Part shown: piece by piece, positions 32,546-41,737 of the stretch
Position numbering within the stretch: the first letter of the stretch is position 1
Layout: the number at the start of each line of letters is the position of its first letter
Assembly: GCA_964533705.1 (NCBI GenBank)
Contig: CAZHMN010000010.1
Location: forward strand, 1 to 51,457
Direction of reading: 5' to 3'
DNA from: CAZHMN01 sp964533705
Lineage (GTDB): Bacteria > Electryoneota > B3-LCP
DNA: 51,457 nt
Made by a program: the position numbers and the translations under genes
Notes under the pieces: generated by a model
What the model was told of the DNA's origin: nothing
What the model saw: only the letters and a program-made list of their open reading frames with translations
Databases searched by the model: none

Positions 32546-33214
32546 TTACGGTGGGGTTGTCACAATTCGGAGGGTGGTCCCTCGTCCGTCTTTGCCCTCT
32601 TCAACGATGATTTTGCGCGCATTGGCCAAAATCTGCTGGACGGTTTCCCAGTACATCCGTTGTTTTAGAATGCCCGGATTGCGACGGTATTCCGATAATA
32701 CTTTTTCAAAGCGCGCCAGCTCTCCTTCCGCCCGACTGATGCGGGCGGCAGCCTCAGCCTGTGCCTCCTGGACGATCTGCTGAGCCTGCGCCCTGGCGCG
32801 TGGCAATATCTCAGACCGATAGGCGTGAGCCTCGTTTATACTTTTTTCGCGATTCGCCCTGGCTCGGGCAACGTCGTTAAACGATTCAATCACCTCTGCA
32901 GGCGGCTCGACCCGCTGCAAATTGCATGATCTGATGCTCAGACCGGCTCCCACGCTGTCCATAAATGCCTGCAACCCCTGTCTTAAGTAAAGCTCAACCT
33001 CAGCCTTACCCACCGTCAGCAGGTCGTCAACTGAAATCATTCCAATCTTCTTGCAGAGGAGGGCTTCACCCGCTTTACGGACTAAAAAATCGGGACTCTC
33101 AGTGTTAAAAATATAATTCGCCGGATCCCGCACGGTGTACTGCACCATCATGCCCACCGTAATTACATTGGCGTCGCCGGTCAAACGCTCCCGCTCATCC
33201 CGTGAAGGAGAGAT
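32546..33214 (-). CDS. HflK-like SPFH protein, 5' part lost in gap
   Basis: 223 residues, the C-terminal two thirds of an HflK-like protein. It starts at the gap with ISPSRDERERLTGDANVITVGMMVQ, then VRDPANYIFN, and the SPFH core continues to PAEVIESFNDVARARANREK. A long coiled coil follows (ILPRARAQAQQIVQEAQAEAAARI) with YWETVQQILANARKIIVEE near the end. HflK and HflC form a membrane cage around the FtsH protease. About 100 N-terminal residues, including the membrane helix, are missing. It is a separate gene from the HflC-like frame on the other side of the gap. Confidence 0.87.
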   Translation of the reverse strand: MSPSRDERERLTGDANVITVGMMVQYTVRDPANYIFNTESPDFLVRKAGEALLCKKIGMISVDDLLTVGKAEVELYLRQGLQAFMDSVGAGLSIRSCNLQRVEPPAEVIESFNDVARARANREKSINEAHAYRSEILPRARAQAQQIVQEAQAEAAARISRAEGELARFEKVLSEYRRNPGILKQRMYWETVQQILANARKIIVEEGKDGRGTTLRIVTTPP

Positions 33215-33314
33215 NNNNNNNNNNNNNNNNNNNNNNNNNNNNNNNNNNNNNNNNNNNNNNNNNNNNNNNNNNNNNNNNNNNNNNNNNNNNNNNNNNNNNN
33301 NNNNNNNNNNNNNN
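33215..33314. other. Scaffold gap (100 N) between the hflC-like and hflK-like genes
   Basis: Exactly 100 N. The HflC-like frame ends at VVLPNDS, a few residues before its natural end, and the HflK-like frame resumes about 100 residues into that protein. The real missing length is probably over 300 bases. No flanking repeat is seen. The apparent 538-residue fusion through the gap is not a real protein. Confidence 0.98.
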
Positions 33315-34162
33315 GAATCATTGGGCAGAACAACCGTGGTGCGTTCATTCATGAAGGCGTTGTAGGCATCGAGGCTGCGCAAAAAGCGGTAAAATTCGGG
33401 GTCCTGCTGAATTGCCCGGCGATAGATATCGGCTGCTTTGGCTTCCCCTTCACCTTTAATGGTGATTGCTTCCTGGTTCGCCTCGGCCAGAAGCAAAGCG
33501 GATTCCAGGTCAGCCCCCGAACGAATTTTCTGCGCCTCCTCCTCGCCTTCACTGCGGTACTTCCGAGCGATGCGCCCGCGTTCCGCTTTCATGCGTTCGA
33601 AAACGGCCACCCGGTTCTGAGGCGGATAGGATATGCGCTTGATGAGCGCTTTCTTTACGTTGATGCCGAAATTATCGGCGGCATTCCGGCGACAGCTTTC
33701 CTCAATTGCATTGCAGATTTCACTCAGCCGCATTTCGCCGGGAACCTCACTGATCAGGTCCGAAAAAGACGCCTGACCGATTTGAACCCCGATTGCAGAA
33801 TAGAGCAGATCCGCCAGCCGTGCTTCCGCTCCGGATCGATTTGCGACGCTCACCAAAAACTTGATGGGATCTTCAATTTGCCAGAGCATGAAGGCGTCTA
33901 TGATCAGGTTCTTCTTATCTTTTGTCAAGAATTCAGACGATTGGGGATCGAACGTCAATAGCCTTCTATCCAGTTTGATGACCCGCTGAAAAGGATAGGG
34001 CCACTTGGCGTGCAAGCCGGGCGATTCAATCGTTTGAACCGGACGACCGAACTGAGTGAGAACTCCTATTTGCGATTCACTGACCTGATACAAGATGGAA
34101 ACTATCAGGAAAATGAGGACGAAAGCGAAAGCTGTGTAGGTCATATACTTCTTCATTTTCAT
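33315..34162 (-). CDS. hflC: HflC-like SPFH protein, extreme 3' end lost in gap
   Basis: 282 residues visible. It has one N-terminal membrane helix (TAFAFVLIFLIVSILYQV) and then the HflC pattern SQIGVLTQFGRPVQTIESPGLH, LDRRLLTFDPQSSEFLTKDKKNLIIDAFMLW, NRVAVFERMKAERGRIARKYRSEGEE and a coiled coil ending FYRFLRSLDAYNAFMNERTTVVLPND. HflC and HflK assemble in the inner membrane and modulate FtsH. It begins 20 bp after the permease-SPFH fusion gene, with AGGAGG upstream, and precedes the HflK-like gene, so three SPFH proteins are encoded in series. Confidence 0.92.
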
Positions 34163-34182
34163 GGGAAAGCCTTCCCTCCTGA

Positions 34183-36321
34183 TTAGGGTTGTCCCAGGGA
34201 TTTCTTTAGCCGATCCAATACTTCAGGCGGAGGATTTTTGCCCGCAGCGGACGAATTCGGCATCAGAATAAGGTCCACCGCCTGTGCTTCCCTTGTCAGA
34301 ACGAGTATTTTATCCAGATTCACGAGCGTTGATTCAGCAGCTTCGGCGTTCATGCGGAATTGCTGCAACGAACGCAGTTTCTTCGTCTTTGCGGCAATGC
34401 TCAGAAAGCGATTGGAGCGGCCGGAAGCCTCACTCACTTTTTTCACTGAATCCGTTCTGGCGCTCGCCAGTTTTTTAGCCACCTTAGATCGAGCTGATGC
34501 GAGGGTGGAAATGGAATCCGCTTCCGCTTGATCAATCAAGCGGAATTTGTCTTCCATAGCAGACGCTATATCTCGAAAAGCGTAATGAACGACGTCGGGT
34601 GGGTGGCCGTAAACGACGTTTACCCGATGGATTTCTACACCCAAGCCCAGATCAACTATAGACTCCTGCAAACCTCTTTGAACTCCTTTCTCGAAATCAG
34701 CTCTTTCCGACGTCAATTCATCCGATACCTGGCGAGTGGCAATCTCCTGCAGAATATGGTGTGTTGTTAGATCCCGTAGAAGTTTTTCGATATCATCCAC
34801 CCGATAAAAGGCCTGGTAAGCGTCCTTTATGCTATAATGAAGGGTTAAATCGAGGTCAATTAAATTTTCATCACCGGCCAAAAGTTCACTTTCCTCCGGC
34901 CTGTCCTTGCTGGGAAGTTTATCAAGTTTTTCTCCGACAAACGATTTAATACTTTTCTTTTGTGCTGCAATAACGTCTCCTTCCGCTTCTTCCCTCCTGA
35001 AACCGAACTCGAGGGATCGAATCATTTCCGTCTGCATTTGTACACTCTGGGCAAAGGGAAACGGCGGGCGATAGTGCAATCCAGGCTGCAACTCAGATTG
35101 AACGACCTTGCCAAAACTCAGCACCATACCCGTGCTGCCGGCAGGCACGATGAAAAAACCATCCAGCAGATAGACTAACACAAATATCACTGCCAGAACT
35201 TTCACAATTCGAGCACCGGACCAACCCAGCCTATCTTTGGTCCACTGCCAGAACTTACCGTATTCATTGGTCTTCGACAAACTGTGGTGGACCATCACCA
35301 GCAATATCAGCGTCGCGCCGACCTTAATCCAGGTGGGGATGATCTGAGCGGCGCTGCCCATCGTGGCGCTGACGTTCAAACCGAGGGATGAGTATGCCGC
35401 GTTTAGAAGCCCGCCCAAAATCAGTGCCATCGCAGCAATGGTGATTAAATAGAGGGCTAGAACCTTTTTCGAGAAATACTTCGACAGGACGATTAATGAA
35501 CTGATGTTGGTAGCCGGCCCGGCCAGCAGAAACACGAAGGCGGCCCCGGGGGAAAGGCCTTTCAGGATCAGCGTTGCGGCAATCGGCGTGGATCCTTCCG
35601 CACAGACATACAACGGTATGCCCACAATCAGCATCAGCAGCATGGGCCAGATGCCACTTCCCAGGAAACCGCTGAAAAAGTTGTCCGGAATCAGGGCTGA
35701 AATCACGCCGGCGGAAATCAGTCCAATCACCAGCCAAGGGGCGAGGTCGTCCAGCAGTTCGACGAACGAAAACCTGAGGGCGCGTATAATTTTCTGAAGG
35801 GTTGATTCGTTCCTTTCTTCGGAAGGGGCATCAAGCGATTTTTTAAGCAGGGATTCTTCGAAATCCCCCTGATTCCGTTTATTATCACCAGAAGCTTGTG
35901 CATCCCTCTTGTCCAGCACATTAATCCCAACTCCGGCCAAAATCGCCGTAAAAAAAGCAGCCACAGGTCGGAATATCGTCATCAGTGGATCCAAAAGTGC
36001 CAGACTGATGCCGATAGAAGGCACGCTGGTTTCCGGGGTTGATATCAGGAAGGAAAAGACGGATCCCCGGCTGGCTCCGCTTTTTCGCAGTGAAACCGCC
36101 GCTGGCAGAACCGAGCAGGAGCATAGAGGCAACGGTATCCCGAATATGCTGGCATTGAAGACGGAACGGAGGTCACTTTTGCCGAAGAATTTAGATATCT
36201 TATCTCTGGGAAAATAGACGTGAATCAGCCCGGCGATGAAGAACCCGAAGAGCAGGTAGATGCTGATATCGGAGAGTATGGTTGCGGTTTCGGAGATGAC
36301 GTTCAGGAGGAAGCGGAGCAT
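34183..36321 (-). CDS. SO_0444/YraQ-family permease fused to an HflK-like SPFH domain
   Basis: 712 residues in one uninterrupted frame. Residues 1 to about 350 form a permease of the PF03773 (DUF318) type: about eight membrane helices, IFGIPLPLCSCSVLPAAVSL with Cys 67 and Cys 69, VGIPLYVCAEGSTPIAATLI with Cys 240, and FLLAGPATNISS. Relatives are proposed copper/zinc or arsenical exporters. Residues 371-392 are another membrane helix. From 393 the chain is SPFH-like (GSTGMVLSFGKVVQ, LQPGLHYRPPFPF, LAGDENLIDLDLTLHYSI, VVYGHPPDVVHYAFRDIASAME), then a coiled coil (about 595-650). It lies 20 bp before hflC-like and 42 bp after murA. A coupled transport and protease-regulation role is inference. 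Confidence 0.9.
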   Translation of the reverse strand: MLRFLLNVISETATILSDISIYLLFGFFIAGLIHVYFPRDKISKFFGKSDLRSVFNASIFGIPLPLCSCSVLPAAVSLRKSGASRGSVFSFLISTPETSVPSIGISLALLDPLMTIFRPVAAFFTAILAGVGINVLDKRDAQASGDNKRNQGDFEESLLKKSLDAPSEERNESTLQKIIRALRFSFVELLDDLAPWLVIGLISAGVISALIPDNFFSGFLGSGIWPMLLMLIVGIPLYVCAEGSTPIAATLILKGLSPGAAFVFLLAGPATNISSLIVLSKYFSKKVLALYLITIAAMALILGGLLNAAYSSLGLNVSATMGSAAQIIPTWIKVGATLILLVMVHHSLSKTNEYGKFWQWTKDRLGWSGARIVKVLAVIFVLVYLLDGFFIVPAGSTGMVLSFGKVVQSELQPGLHYRPPFPFAQSVQMQTEMIRSLEFGFRREEAEGDVIAAQKKSIKSFVGEKLDKLPSKDRPEESELLAGDENLIDLDLTLHYSIKDAYQAFYRVDDIEKLLRDLTTHHILQEIATRQVSDELTSERADFEKGVQRGLQESIVDLGLGVEIHRVNVVYGHPPDVVHYAFRDIASAMEDKFRLIDQAEADSISTLASARSKVAKKLASARTDSVKKVSEASGRSNRFLSIAAKTKKLRSLQQFRMNAEAAESTLVNLDKILVLTREAQAVDLILMPNSSAAGKNPPPEVLDRLKKSLGQP

Positions 36322-36363
36322 TGATCTATTCGATCTATATTTATGTTAGATTGGACGAACATA

Positions 36364-37623
36364 CTACATCGGCTCATCTACGCGCTGAATTTCTGCACCC
36401 AATAAGCGCAATTTTTCTTCTATCCTTTCATATCCTCGGTCAATGTGATAAACCCGTGAGAGATCCGTTTGGCCTTCGGCGGCCAGGCCGGCTACTATCA
36501 AACTGGCGGAAGCGCGCAGATCGGTGGACATCACGGGCGCACCTCTCAAGTGGTCGACGCCGCGGACCATGGCGGTGCCGCCCTCCACTATTATATCGGC
36601 TCCCAGGCGGCGCAATTCAGCCACATGAGTGAAACGATCGGGGTATATCGTATCGGTAACAGCGCAGCCGCCCTTGGCCAGGCTCATCAAGGCAATCCAC
36701 TGCGCCTGCATATCAGTCGGGAATCCAGGAAACGGAGCGGTGCGAATGTCAACCGGCTTGGCCCTCCCTTCGGCCTTAATTCGCACGCTGGATTCGCCGG
36801 TCTCAAGCATGAATCCGGCGCGATCCAGTACATCCAGAACCGCCTCCAAGTGATCCGGCCTTAGGTTTTGCAGCGTAACGTCCCCGCCCGCCAGCGCCAC
36901 GGCGACCAGAAATGTCCCGGCTTCAATGCGGTCAGGTATGTTACCGAACTCCGCCGGGCTAAGTTCCGAAACGCCTTCGATTTCCACCTGATCCGTCCCG
37001 GCACCGTTTACTTTTCCCCCCATCGCGTTGATGAACTCAGCCAAAGCGACGATTTCCGGCTCGCAAGCGGCATTTTTAATCAAGGTCGTCCCTCTGGCCA
37101 GGGAAGCGGCCATCATGACGTTGCCGGTCGCTCCGACAGAGGGAATGGGGAAATTGATCTTTGCGCCTTTGAGTTGATCCGCTTCCGCCAGGATATATCC
37201 CCCCTCAAGTTCAATCCGCGCCCCCAAACGCTGCATTCCCATGAGATGAAGATCAACCGGCCTCGGCCCCCAGGCGCACCCCCCTGGAAGGGAAACTCTC
37301 GCCTTCTTAAATCTCGCCAGTAACGGGCCCAAAACGTAAACGGAAGCCCGCATTGTCTTCACCAGCTCATAGGGGGCTTCCCAAAAGGTGCAATGCTCAG
37401 TATCAACGGTAAGAGCGTGTTCAGAGAGATCAACCTTAGCGCCGATTACACGCAACAGATGCGCCATAGTGCGGACGTCCCGCAACTGGGGAACGTTGCG
37501 AATTAAATGCCTGCCCGGCGCCAGGAGTGTAGCGGCCATCAGCGGCAGTGAGGCGTTCTTGGCTCCGGAAACTCGCAGGCAACCAGAAAGTTGGTTCCCA
37601 CCTTTGATGATAAACTTATCCAT
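36364..37623 (-). CDS. murA: UDP-N-acetylglucosamine 1-carboxyvinyltransferase
   Basis: 419 residues, standard length. MurA transfers enolpyruvate from PEP to UDP-GlcNAc, the first committed step of peptidoglycan synthesis, in the cytosol. Family blocks are IIKGGNQLSGCLRVSGAKNASLPLMAA-like start, YELVKTMRASVYVLGPLLARF, the catalytic Cys (about 116) in LPGGCAWGPRPVDLHL, GNIPDRIEAGTFLVA, FPGFPTDMQAQW and DLRASASLIVAGLAA. Cys at the active loop predicts fosfomycin sensitivity of the usual kind. It is 10 bp downstream of recN. Confidence 0.97.
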   Translation of the reverse strand: MDKFIIKGGNQLSGCLRVSGAKNASLPLMAATLLAPGRHLIRNVPQLRDVRTMAHLLRVIGAKVDLSEHALTVDTEHCTFWEAPYELVKTMRASVYVLGPLLARFKKARVSLPGGCAWGPRPVDLHLMGMQRLGARIELEGGYILAEADQLKGAKINFPIPSVGATGNVMMAASLARGTTLIKNAACEPEIVALAEFINAMGGKVNGAGTDQVEIEGVSELSPAEFGNIPDRIEAGTFLVAVALAGGDVTLQNLRPDHLEAVLDVLDRAGFMLETGESSVRIKAEGRAKPVDIRTAPFPGFPTDMQAQWIALMSLAKGGCAVTDTIYPDRFTHVAELRRLGADIIVEGGTAMVRGVDHLRGAPVMSTDLRASASLIVAGLAAEGQTDLSRVYHIDRGYERIEEKLRLLGAEIQRVDEPM

Positions 37624-37633
37624 AGTCTTTTTA

Positions 37634-39313
37634 TCAAGATACGTTCTTTAAATTGCGGGCCGACTCGAGCATCTCTCGCGCATTTAAAAGCGCTCCGTCA
37701 GACATTCCCGTAGCGGTTAAAAGTGTGGCCAACTCCTGAAGGCGTTCCTCTTCACTCAAAGCCTGGACGACCGCCGAACCAGCATCGCCGGTGGGACGGA
37801 CGGAGAGATGAAGATCCCCTAAACTGGCGATCTGCGGCAGATGAGTGACCACGATAACCTGATGCCGCCGCGATAACTCCAAAAGCTGCAGCCCGACCAT
37901 GCGGGCGATTCTTCCGGAGATGCCCTGGTCAATTTCGTCAAAAATCAAGGTCTCAACCTGGTCGGCTTCCGCCAGAGAGCCTTTCAGCGCTAGAAGGATG
38001 CGGCTCATTTCGCCGCCGGAAGCCACCTGGCGAAGCGGTTGATAAGGAAGCTTTCCGTCCGGTGAAAGGACGAACTCGATGCGATCCAAACCATTATCAC
38101 CCGGAATTCCGCCGCGAGTGGATTCAAATAGGACGTCAAATCGGGCTTTCCCCATGCCGATGGAAGCCAGTTTCTGATGAACGCGTTCCATCAGCTTTTT
38201 CGCAGCAACTTTGCGGTGATCGGACAGCTTCCTTCCCTGATCGATCAGTCTATCGGTGTCCGCTTTGATCCTCTCTTCCAATTCCCCGGCTACCGCCCGT
38301 TTCTTCTCCATTTCCACCAGTTGCCGATCGACCTCTGCGGCGACTTCGCAGAGATCTCTGCCTTCGCACCTCCACCGTTTCTGAAAACCCGTCAGGGCCG
38401 CAATCCTCTGCCTGAGATTCTCCACTCGCCCCGGATCATGACGCACCTCGCGATTCAATTCCTGAAGAGTACGGTTCAATTCGATTAAGATGGAGCGAAC
38501 GTTCTTGAGCTCATCTTCCCAGCTTCTCAAGGGATCATGGAACGGATAGAGTTCAGGCAGCAACTCGGCGATCTCGTTCAGGTGCTCGACGGCTGACTGT
38601 GGCGCTTCATTCAAATGGTCGCAGATCTGAGCACAGAGCTCGTAGATTTTTTCGGAATTCTCCAGACGCTGAAGTTCGCCTTCTACGATGGCGATTTCAT
38701 CGGGTTGAGGCTTTAGGGCATCAAGCTCATCCTTCTGCTTTCTCAACGCCTCACCGCCGGCATTGGCATCCTCTATTTCAGCGTTCCTTCTAGACAGCTC
38801 TTCCCGAGCGGCCTGCAAACCTCCATAGAGGCTCTTATATTGACTCAGAATTGCGGGATTGCGGGCGAAGGCATCCAGAAGCTCGAGTTGGCGGGTGCGG
38901 TTGAAAAGGGTTACGACTTCGTGCTGGCCGTGCAGGTCCAGCAAAAGATCGCCCAACTCCTTCGACAACGCCAGACTGGCGGGGCTGTCATTGATGAAAA
39001 TTCTGGTTCTGCCGCTTTTGTGAAACTCGCGGCGCAGGATGACGGGAAGATCGGCGGCGAAATCGCGGCTCTCCAACCATTGATGAATCGCACCGACCTG
39101 ATCGGAGTCAAATTCCGCCTCGATAACCGCTTGACTGCACCCTGACCGAATGGGGAAACCGCTGCGGCGTTCACCTAAGAGGGAACCGACGGCATCCAGT
39201 AGTAGAGATTTCCCCACTCCGGTTTCGCCCGTAATGACGTTCAGCCCGGGCTGGAAATCCACATCAACCCGAGACATCACCGTATAGTTGGAAATACTTA
39301 ATTTTCGCAGCAT
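37634..39313 (-). CDS. recN: DNA repair protein RecN
   Basis: 559 residues. RecN is an SMC-like ATPase that acts in double-strand-break repair. The start is ATG at 39313, giving the canonical MLRKLSISNYTVMSRVDVDF. The longer frame only reads back into the preceding gene. Motifs are Walker A GETGVGKSLLLDAVGSLLG (about 29-36), LLDLHGQHEVVTL, a long coiled coil (about 150-350), the signature VASGGEMSRILLALKG and Walker B LIFDEIDQGISGRIA. It starts 1 base after the stop of the secreted propeller gene, so the two are translationally coupled. Confidence 0.95.
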   Translation of the reverse strand: MLRKLSISNYTVMSRVDVDFQPGLNVITGETGVGKSLLLDAVGSLLGERRSGFPIRSGCSQAVIEAEFDSDQVGAIHQWLESRDFAADLPVILRREFHKSGRTRIFINDSPASLALSKELGDLLLDLHGQHEVVTLFNRTRQLELLDAFARNPAILSQYKSLYGGLQAAREELSRRNAEIEDANAGGEALRKQKDELDALKPQPDEIAIVEGELQRLENSEKIYELCAQICDHLNEAPQSAVEHLNEIAELLPELYPFHDPLRSWEDELKNVRSILIELNRTLQELNREVRHDPGRVENLRQRIAALTGFQKRWRCEGRDLCEVAAEVDRQLVEMEKKRAVAGELEERIKADTDRLIDQGRKLSDHRKVAAKKLMERVHQKLASIGMGKARFDVLFESTRGGIPGDNGLDRIEFVLSPDGKLPYQPLRQVASGGEMSRILLALKGSLAEADQVETLIFDEIDQGISGRIARMVGLQLLELSRRHQVIVVTHLPQIASLGDLHLSVRPTGDAGSAVVQALSEEERLQELATLLTATGMSDGALLNAREMLESARNLKNVS

Positions 39314-39314
39314 A

Positions 39315-41735
39315 TCAGCGGTGTACGACGGCGACCTTTCCAACTTCGGATTCACCGCCGGAGGAATAAGCCAGGAGAAAATAGATGCCGGAACCCACCA
39401 GCTCTCCTCGGGAATTGCGGCCATCCCAACCCAGGTTGATTTCCTGCAGGTTCAGGTGCCTGACGAGGAAACCGGCCGTTGTAAAGATTTTCACTTCCGT
39501 GGCTTCCGAAAGACCGGCTACGTCGAAATACAGGCGGTTATCTTCGCCACCACCAATCAGGAAGGGGTTGGGCCAGATGGACACCGAACTGATCGCCTGC
39601 CCCATCTGTTTGTAGGGCGTTGAAAGGCACGCCAGTCCTTTATCCGTTCCAATGTAAGCGTCACCTGTCGAAGGATTAAAGGCAATCGCCTGTACAACGT
39701 CCCCGGGCAGCGGACTGGGATAAGCGCCGTCCAGAGTTGTAAACTTGAAATCCTCCAACCAGGTAAAATTGTCCGAAGCCAGAACGCACAGGCCGGTGGC
39801 AGTGCCGAACCACTTGTTGTTCTGGGGATCAACGGCGATGGTGGAAACGGCCGATCCGACGGGGATATAAGGCAGATCAATACCGTACAGAAATTCGGGG
39901 TTCTCCTCGGGATAGAAATACTGCACACCCGCCGGCGTTCCCACCCAGACGATGCCATCCCGGTCACAGACGATGGCTGTAACAGAATCGGACGGTAGGT
40001 ATTCAATATGCGTCCAGAGGTCGTCCTCAATATCAAAAGGACTCTTATTGTCATCCAGGATGTAAATGCCCTTACCGTGATTATTATTGGCGCCGAACCA
40101 TTTGCGCCCGAAGGAGTCCTGGGCGATGCGGTCCACCTGGTACTTGGCGTCGGGGACGACATTGCCGTTCTCGTCTCGAACAGTCATGTAAAACCAATCG
40201 GGATTGCTCTCTGGATCAGCGATAAATTCGGAAGGGACAACCGCAATAGGCGGCCCCAGAATCGGATCCGCTTCGCTGTTGCAGATCCAGACATTCCCCC
40301 AGTCGTCCGTAAGGAGATCTCTGACGACGCAGTAGTGCGCCGATGCTTCTATGTTGAAGAGGCCTCCAGTCGTCTGGGAGAAATAGCCCCTGGCGATCAG
40401 CGTATCCACCATCGCCGACGAGTCACCGACGGAGATAAGAGTATCTTCAACGTATTCGAACCAACCCGCACCCCGCCCGTCGCTGGCCGCCCAAACCTTT
40501 CCGCTGTGATCCATCGTGATAGCGCGCGTCCAATACCAGAAAAAACTGTCCGGGCTGGCTGATTCAAGGTCGTAGTAATTATCATAATACTTACCAAGAT
40601 TCGCCCAATGTTCACCGTCAAAATAGCATAGGGAACCGTTTCCCGAACCGTATTCAATCCTGCCCGTCACCCAGGCTGAGCCATCATCTTCTATCAATAA
40701 ATCGGTTACCGTTTCCACCAGTGGGCCATCGGGTGCATATAATACCCACTCTTCCCCTGACCAGGTTTTCAATCCCCCCCGTTTGATCCCATAACCGGAG
40801 ACGCTGCCGGTCTGCGTACCGGCCCACATGGTGCCATCTTCTTCAAACTCCAGGCAGAGACCTTTGTTCTCATTGGGGCCGTATTTCAGCGATTGGCCCT
40901 CCACCAAACGGTAGATCCCGGTTGATTTCCCAAAATAAAGGGTGTCCTGATAGGCTTTCAGGAAAGTAATATTATTGGTATAAGGTATCGTCAGGGGTTC
41001 GAAGCTGTCACCGACCAGGCGGTTCAGACCGTCATCGGCCGCCACATAAAGGGTGTCTCGGAAGACAGCCAACGCCAGAATCTCATTGCTCGACAATCCC
41101 TGCGCGGTGGTATAGTTCGTCCAACTGGTGGGCGATTCGAGGACTGGTGCGCTGAGATCCCCTCGCGCTAATCCCGCTTCCGTCCCCACCCAGAGACCAC
41201 CGTTGTAAACCTGGATCGCCGTGGCCTTGATTTCGGTGGAAAAATTTCCCAGGGTAACGTAGTTACCTTCGATCAGGTATTTGTCCAGGTTTTCATAATA
41301 GACCAGGTGACTCACACCGATGTCCGTCCCGACATATATACCGCCCTCGTACAGGTGTAACGCTGAGATATCGAAAATCTTGGTGTTCAGCCTAAAATCC
41401 GATATCCGCTCAACCTGATGCGTCTCAGTGTTGAAGATATCCACGTAAGCATTATCCATGCCCAGAATGAGATTGCCTCGTTCATCGGCGACCATTTTCT
41501 GGATATCTGTAGAGGACAGTCCATCGACTGTGGAAAAAACCTGGAAGGTGTGATTTTCCAGGTCAAATTTGAACAACCCGCTATTCGTTGCGCCCCAGAG
41601 GTCGTTGCCGGCGCGGACGAGGCTCCGGACTGTGTGCACGGATGGCAATATCTCCCAGTCCGGAGGAGCAGCAAATACGTTGACCGACACGACCATAAGA
41701 AAATAGGCCACAATCGGTAATAGCATTTTTTTCAT
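39315..41735 (-). CDS. Secreted beta-propeller (Reg_prop-like) protein with T9SS-like C-terminal domain
   Basis: 806 residues. The ATG at 41735 begins a signal peptide (MKKMLLPIVAYFLMVVSVNVFA), so I chose it over the longer frame. The body contains many propeller-blade repeats of the two-component-regulator type: LWGATNSGLFKFD, VDGLSSTDIQKMVAD, IYVGTDIGVSHL, LWVGTEAGLARGD, AQGLSSNEILALAV and VWVGTPAGVQYF. The C-terminal ~90 residues resemble a FlgD-Ig/T9SS sorting domain (VSIWPNPFLIGGG, VKIFTTAGFLVRHL, GWDGRNSRGELVGSGIYF). The protein probably acts at the cell surface. It starts 2 bases after ribH and ends 1 base before recN, an unexpected place for a secreted protein. Confidence 0.88.
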   Translation of the reverse strand: MKKMLLPIVAYFLMVVSVNVFAAPPDWEILPSVHTVRSLVRAGNDLWGATNSGLFKFDLENHTFQVFSTVDGLSSTDIQKMVADERGNLILGMDNAYVDIFNTETHQVERISDFRLNTKIFDISALHLYEGGIYVGTDIGVSHLVYYENLDKYLIEGNYVTLGNFSTEIKATAIQVYNGGLWVGTEAGLARGDLSAPVLESPTSWTNYTTAQGLSSNEILALAVFRDTLYVAADDGLNRLVGDSFEPLTIPYTNNITFLKAYQDTLYFGKSTGIYRLVEGQSLKYGPNENKGLCLEFEEDGTMWAGTQTGSVSGYGIKRGGLKTWSGEEWVLYAPDGPLVETVTDLLIEDDGSAWVTGRIEYGSGNGSLCYFDGEHWANLGKYYDNYYDLESASPDSFFWYWTRAITMDHSGKVWAASDGRGAGWFEYVEDTLISVGDSSAMVDTLIARGYFSQTTGGLFNIEASAHYCVVRDLLTDDWGNVWICNSEADPILGPPIAVVPSEFIADPESNPDWFYMTVRDENGNVVPDAKYQVDRIAQDSFGRKWFGANNNHGKGIYILDDNKSPFDIEDDLWTHIEYLPSDSVTAIVCDRDGIVWVGTPAGVQYFYPEENPEFLYGIDLPYIPVGSAVSTIAVDPQNNKWFGTATGLCVLASDNFTWLEDFKFTTLDGAYPSPLPGDVVQAIAFNPSTGDAYIGTDKGLACLSTPYKQMGQAISSVSIWPNPFLIGGGEDNRLYFDVAGLSEATEVKIFTTAGFLVRHLNLQEINLGWDGRNSRGELVGSGIYFLLAYSSGGESEVGKVAVVHR

Positions 41736-41737
41736 GT

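Noticed and set aside
32546..34162. A single 538-residue double-SPFH protein
   Set aside because: The join is through 100 N; the first part is an almost complete HflC and the second an N-terminally truncated HflK. The real fusion in this locus is the upstream permease-SPFH protein.
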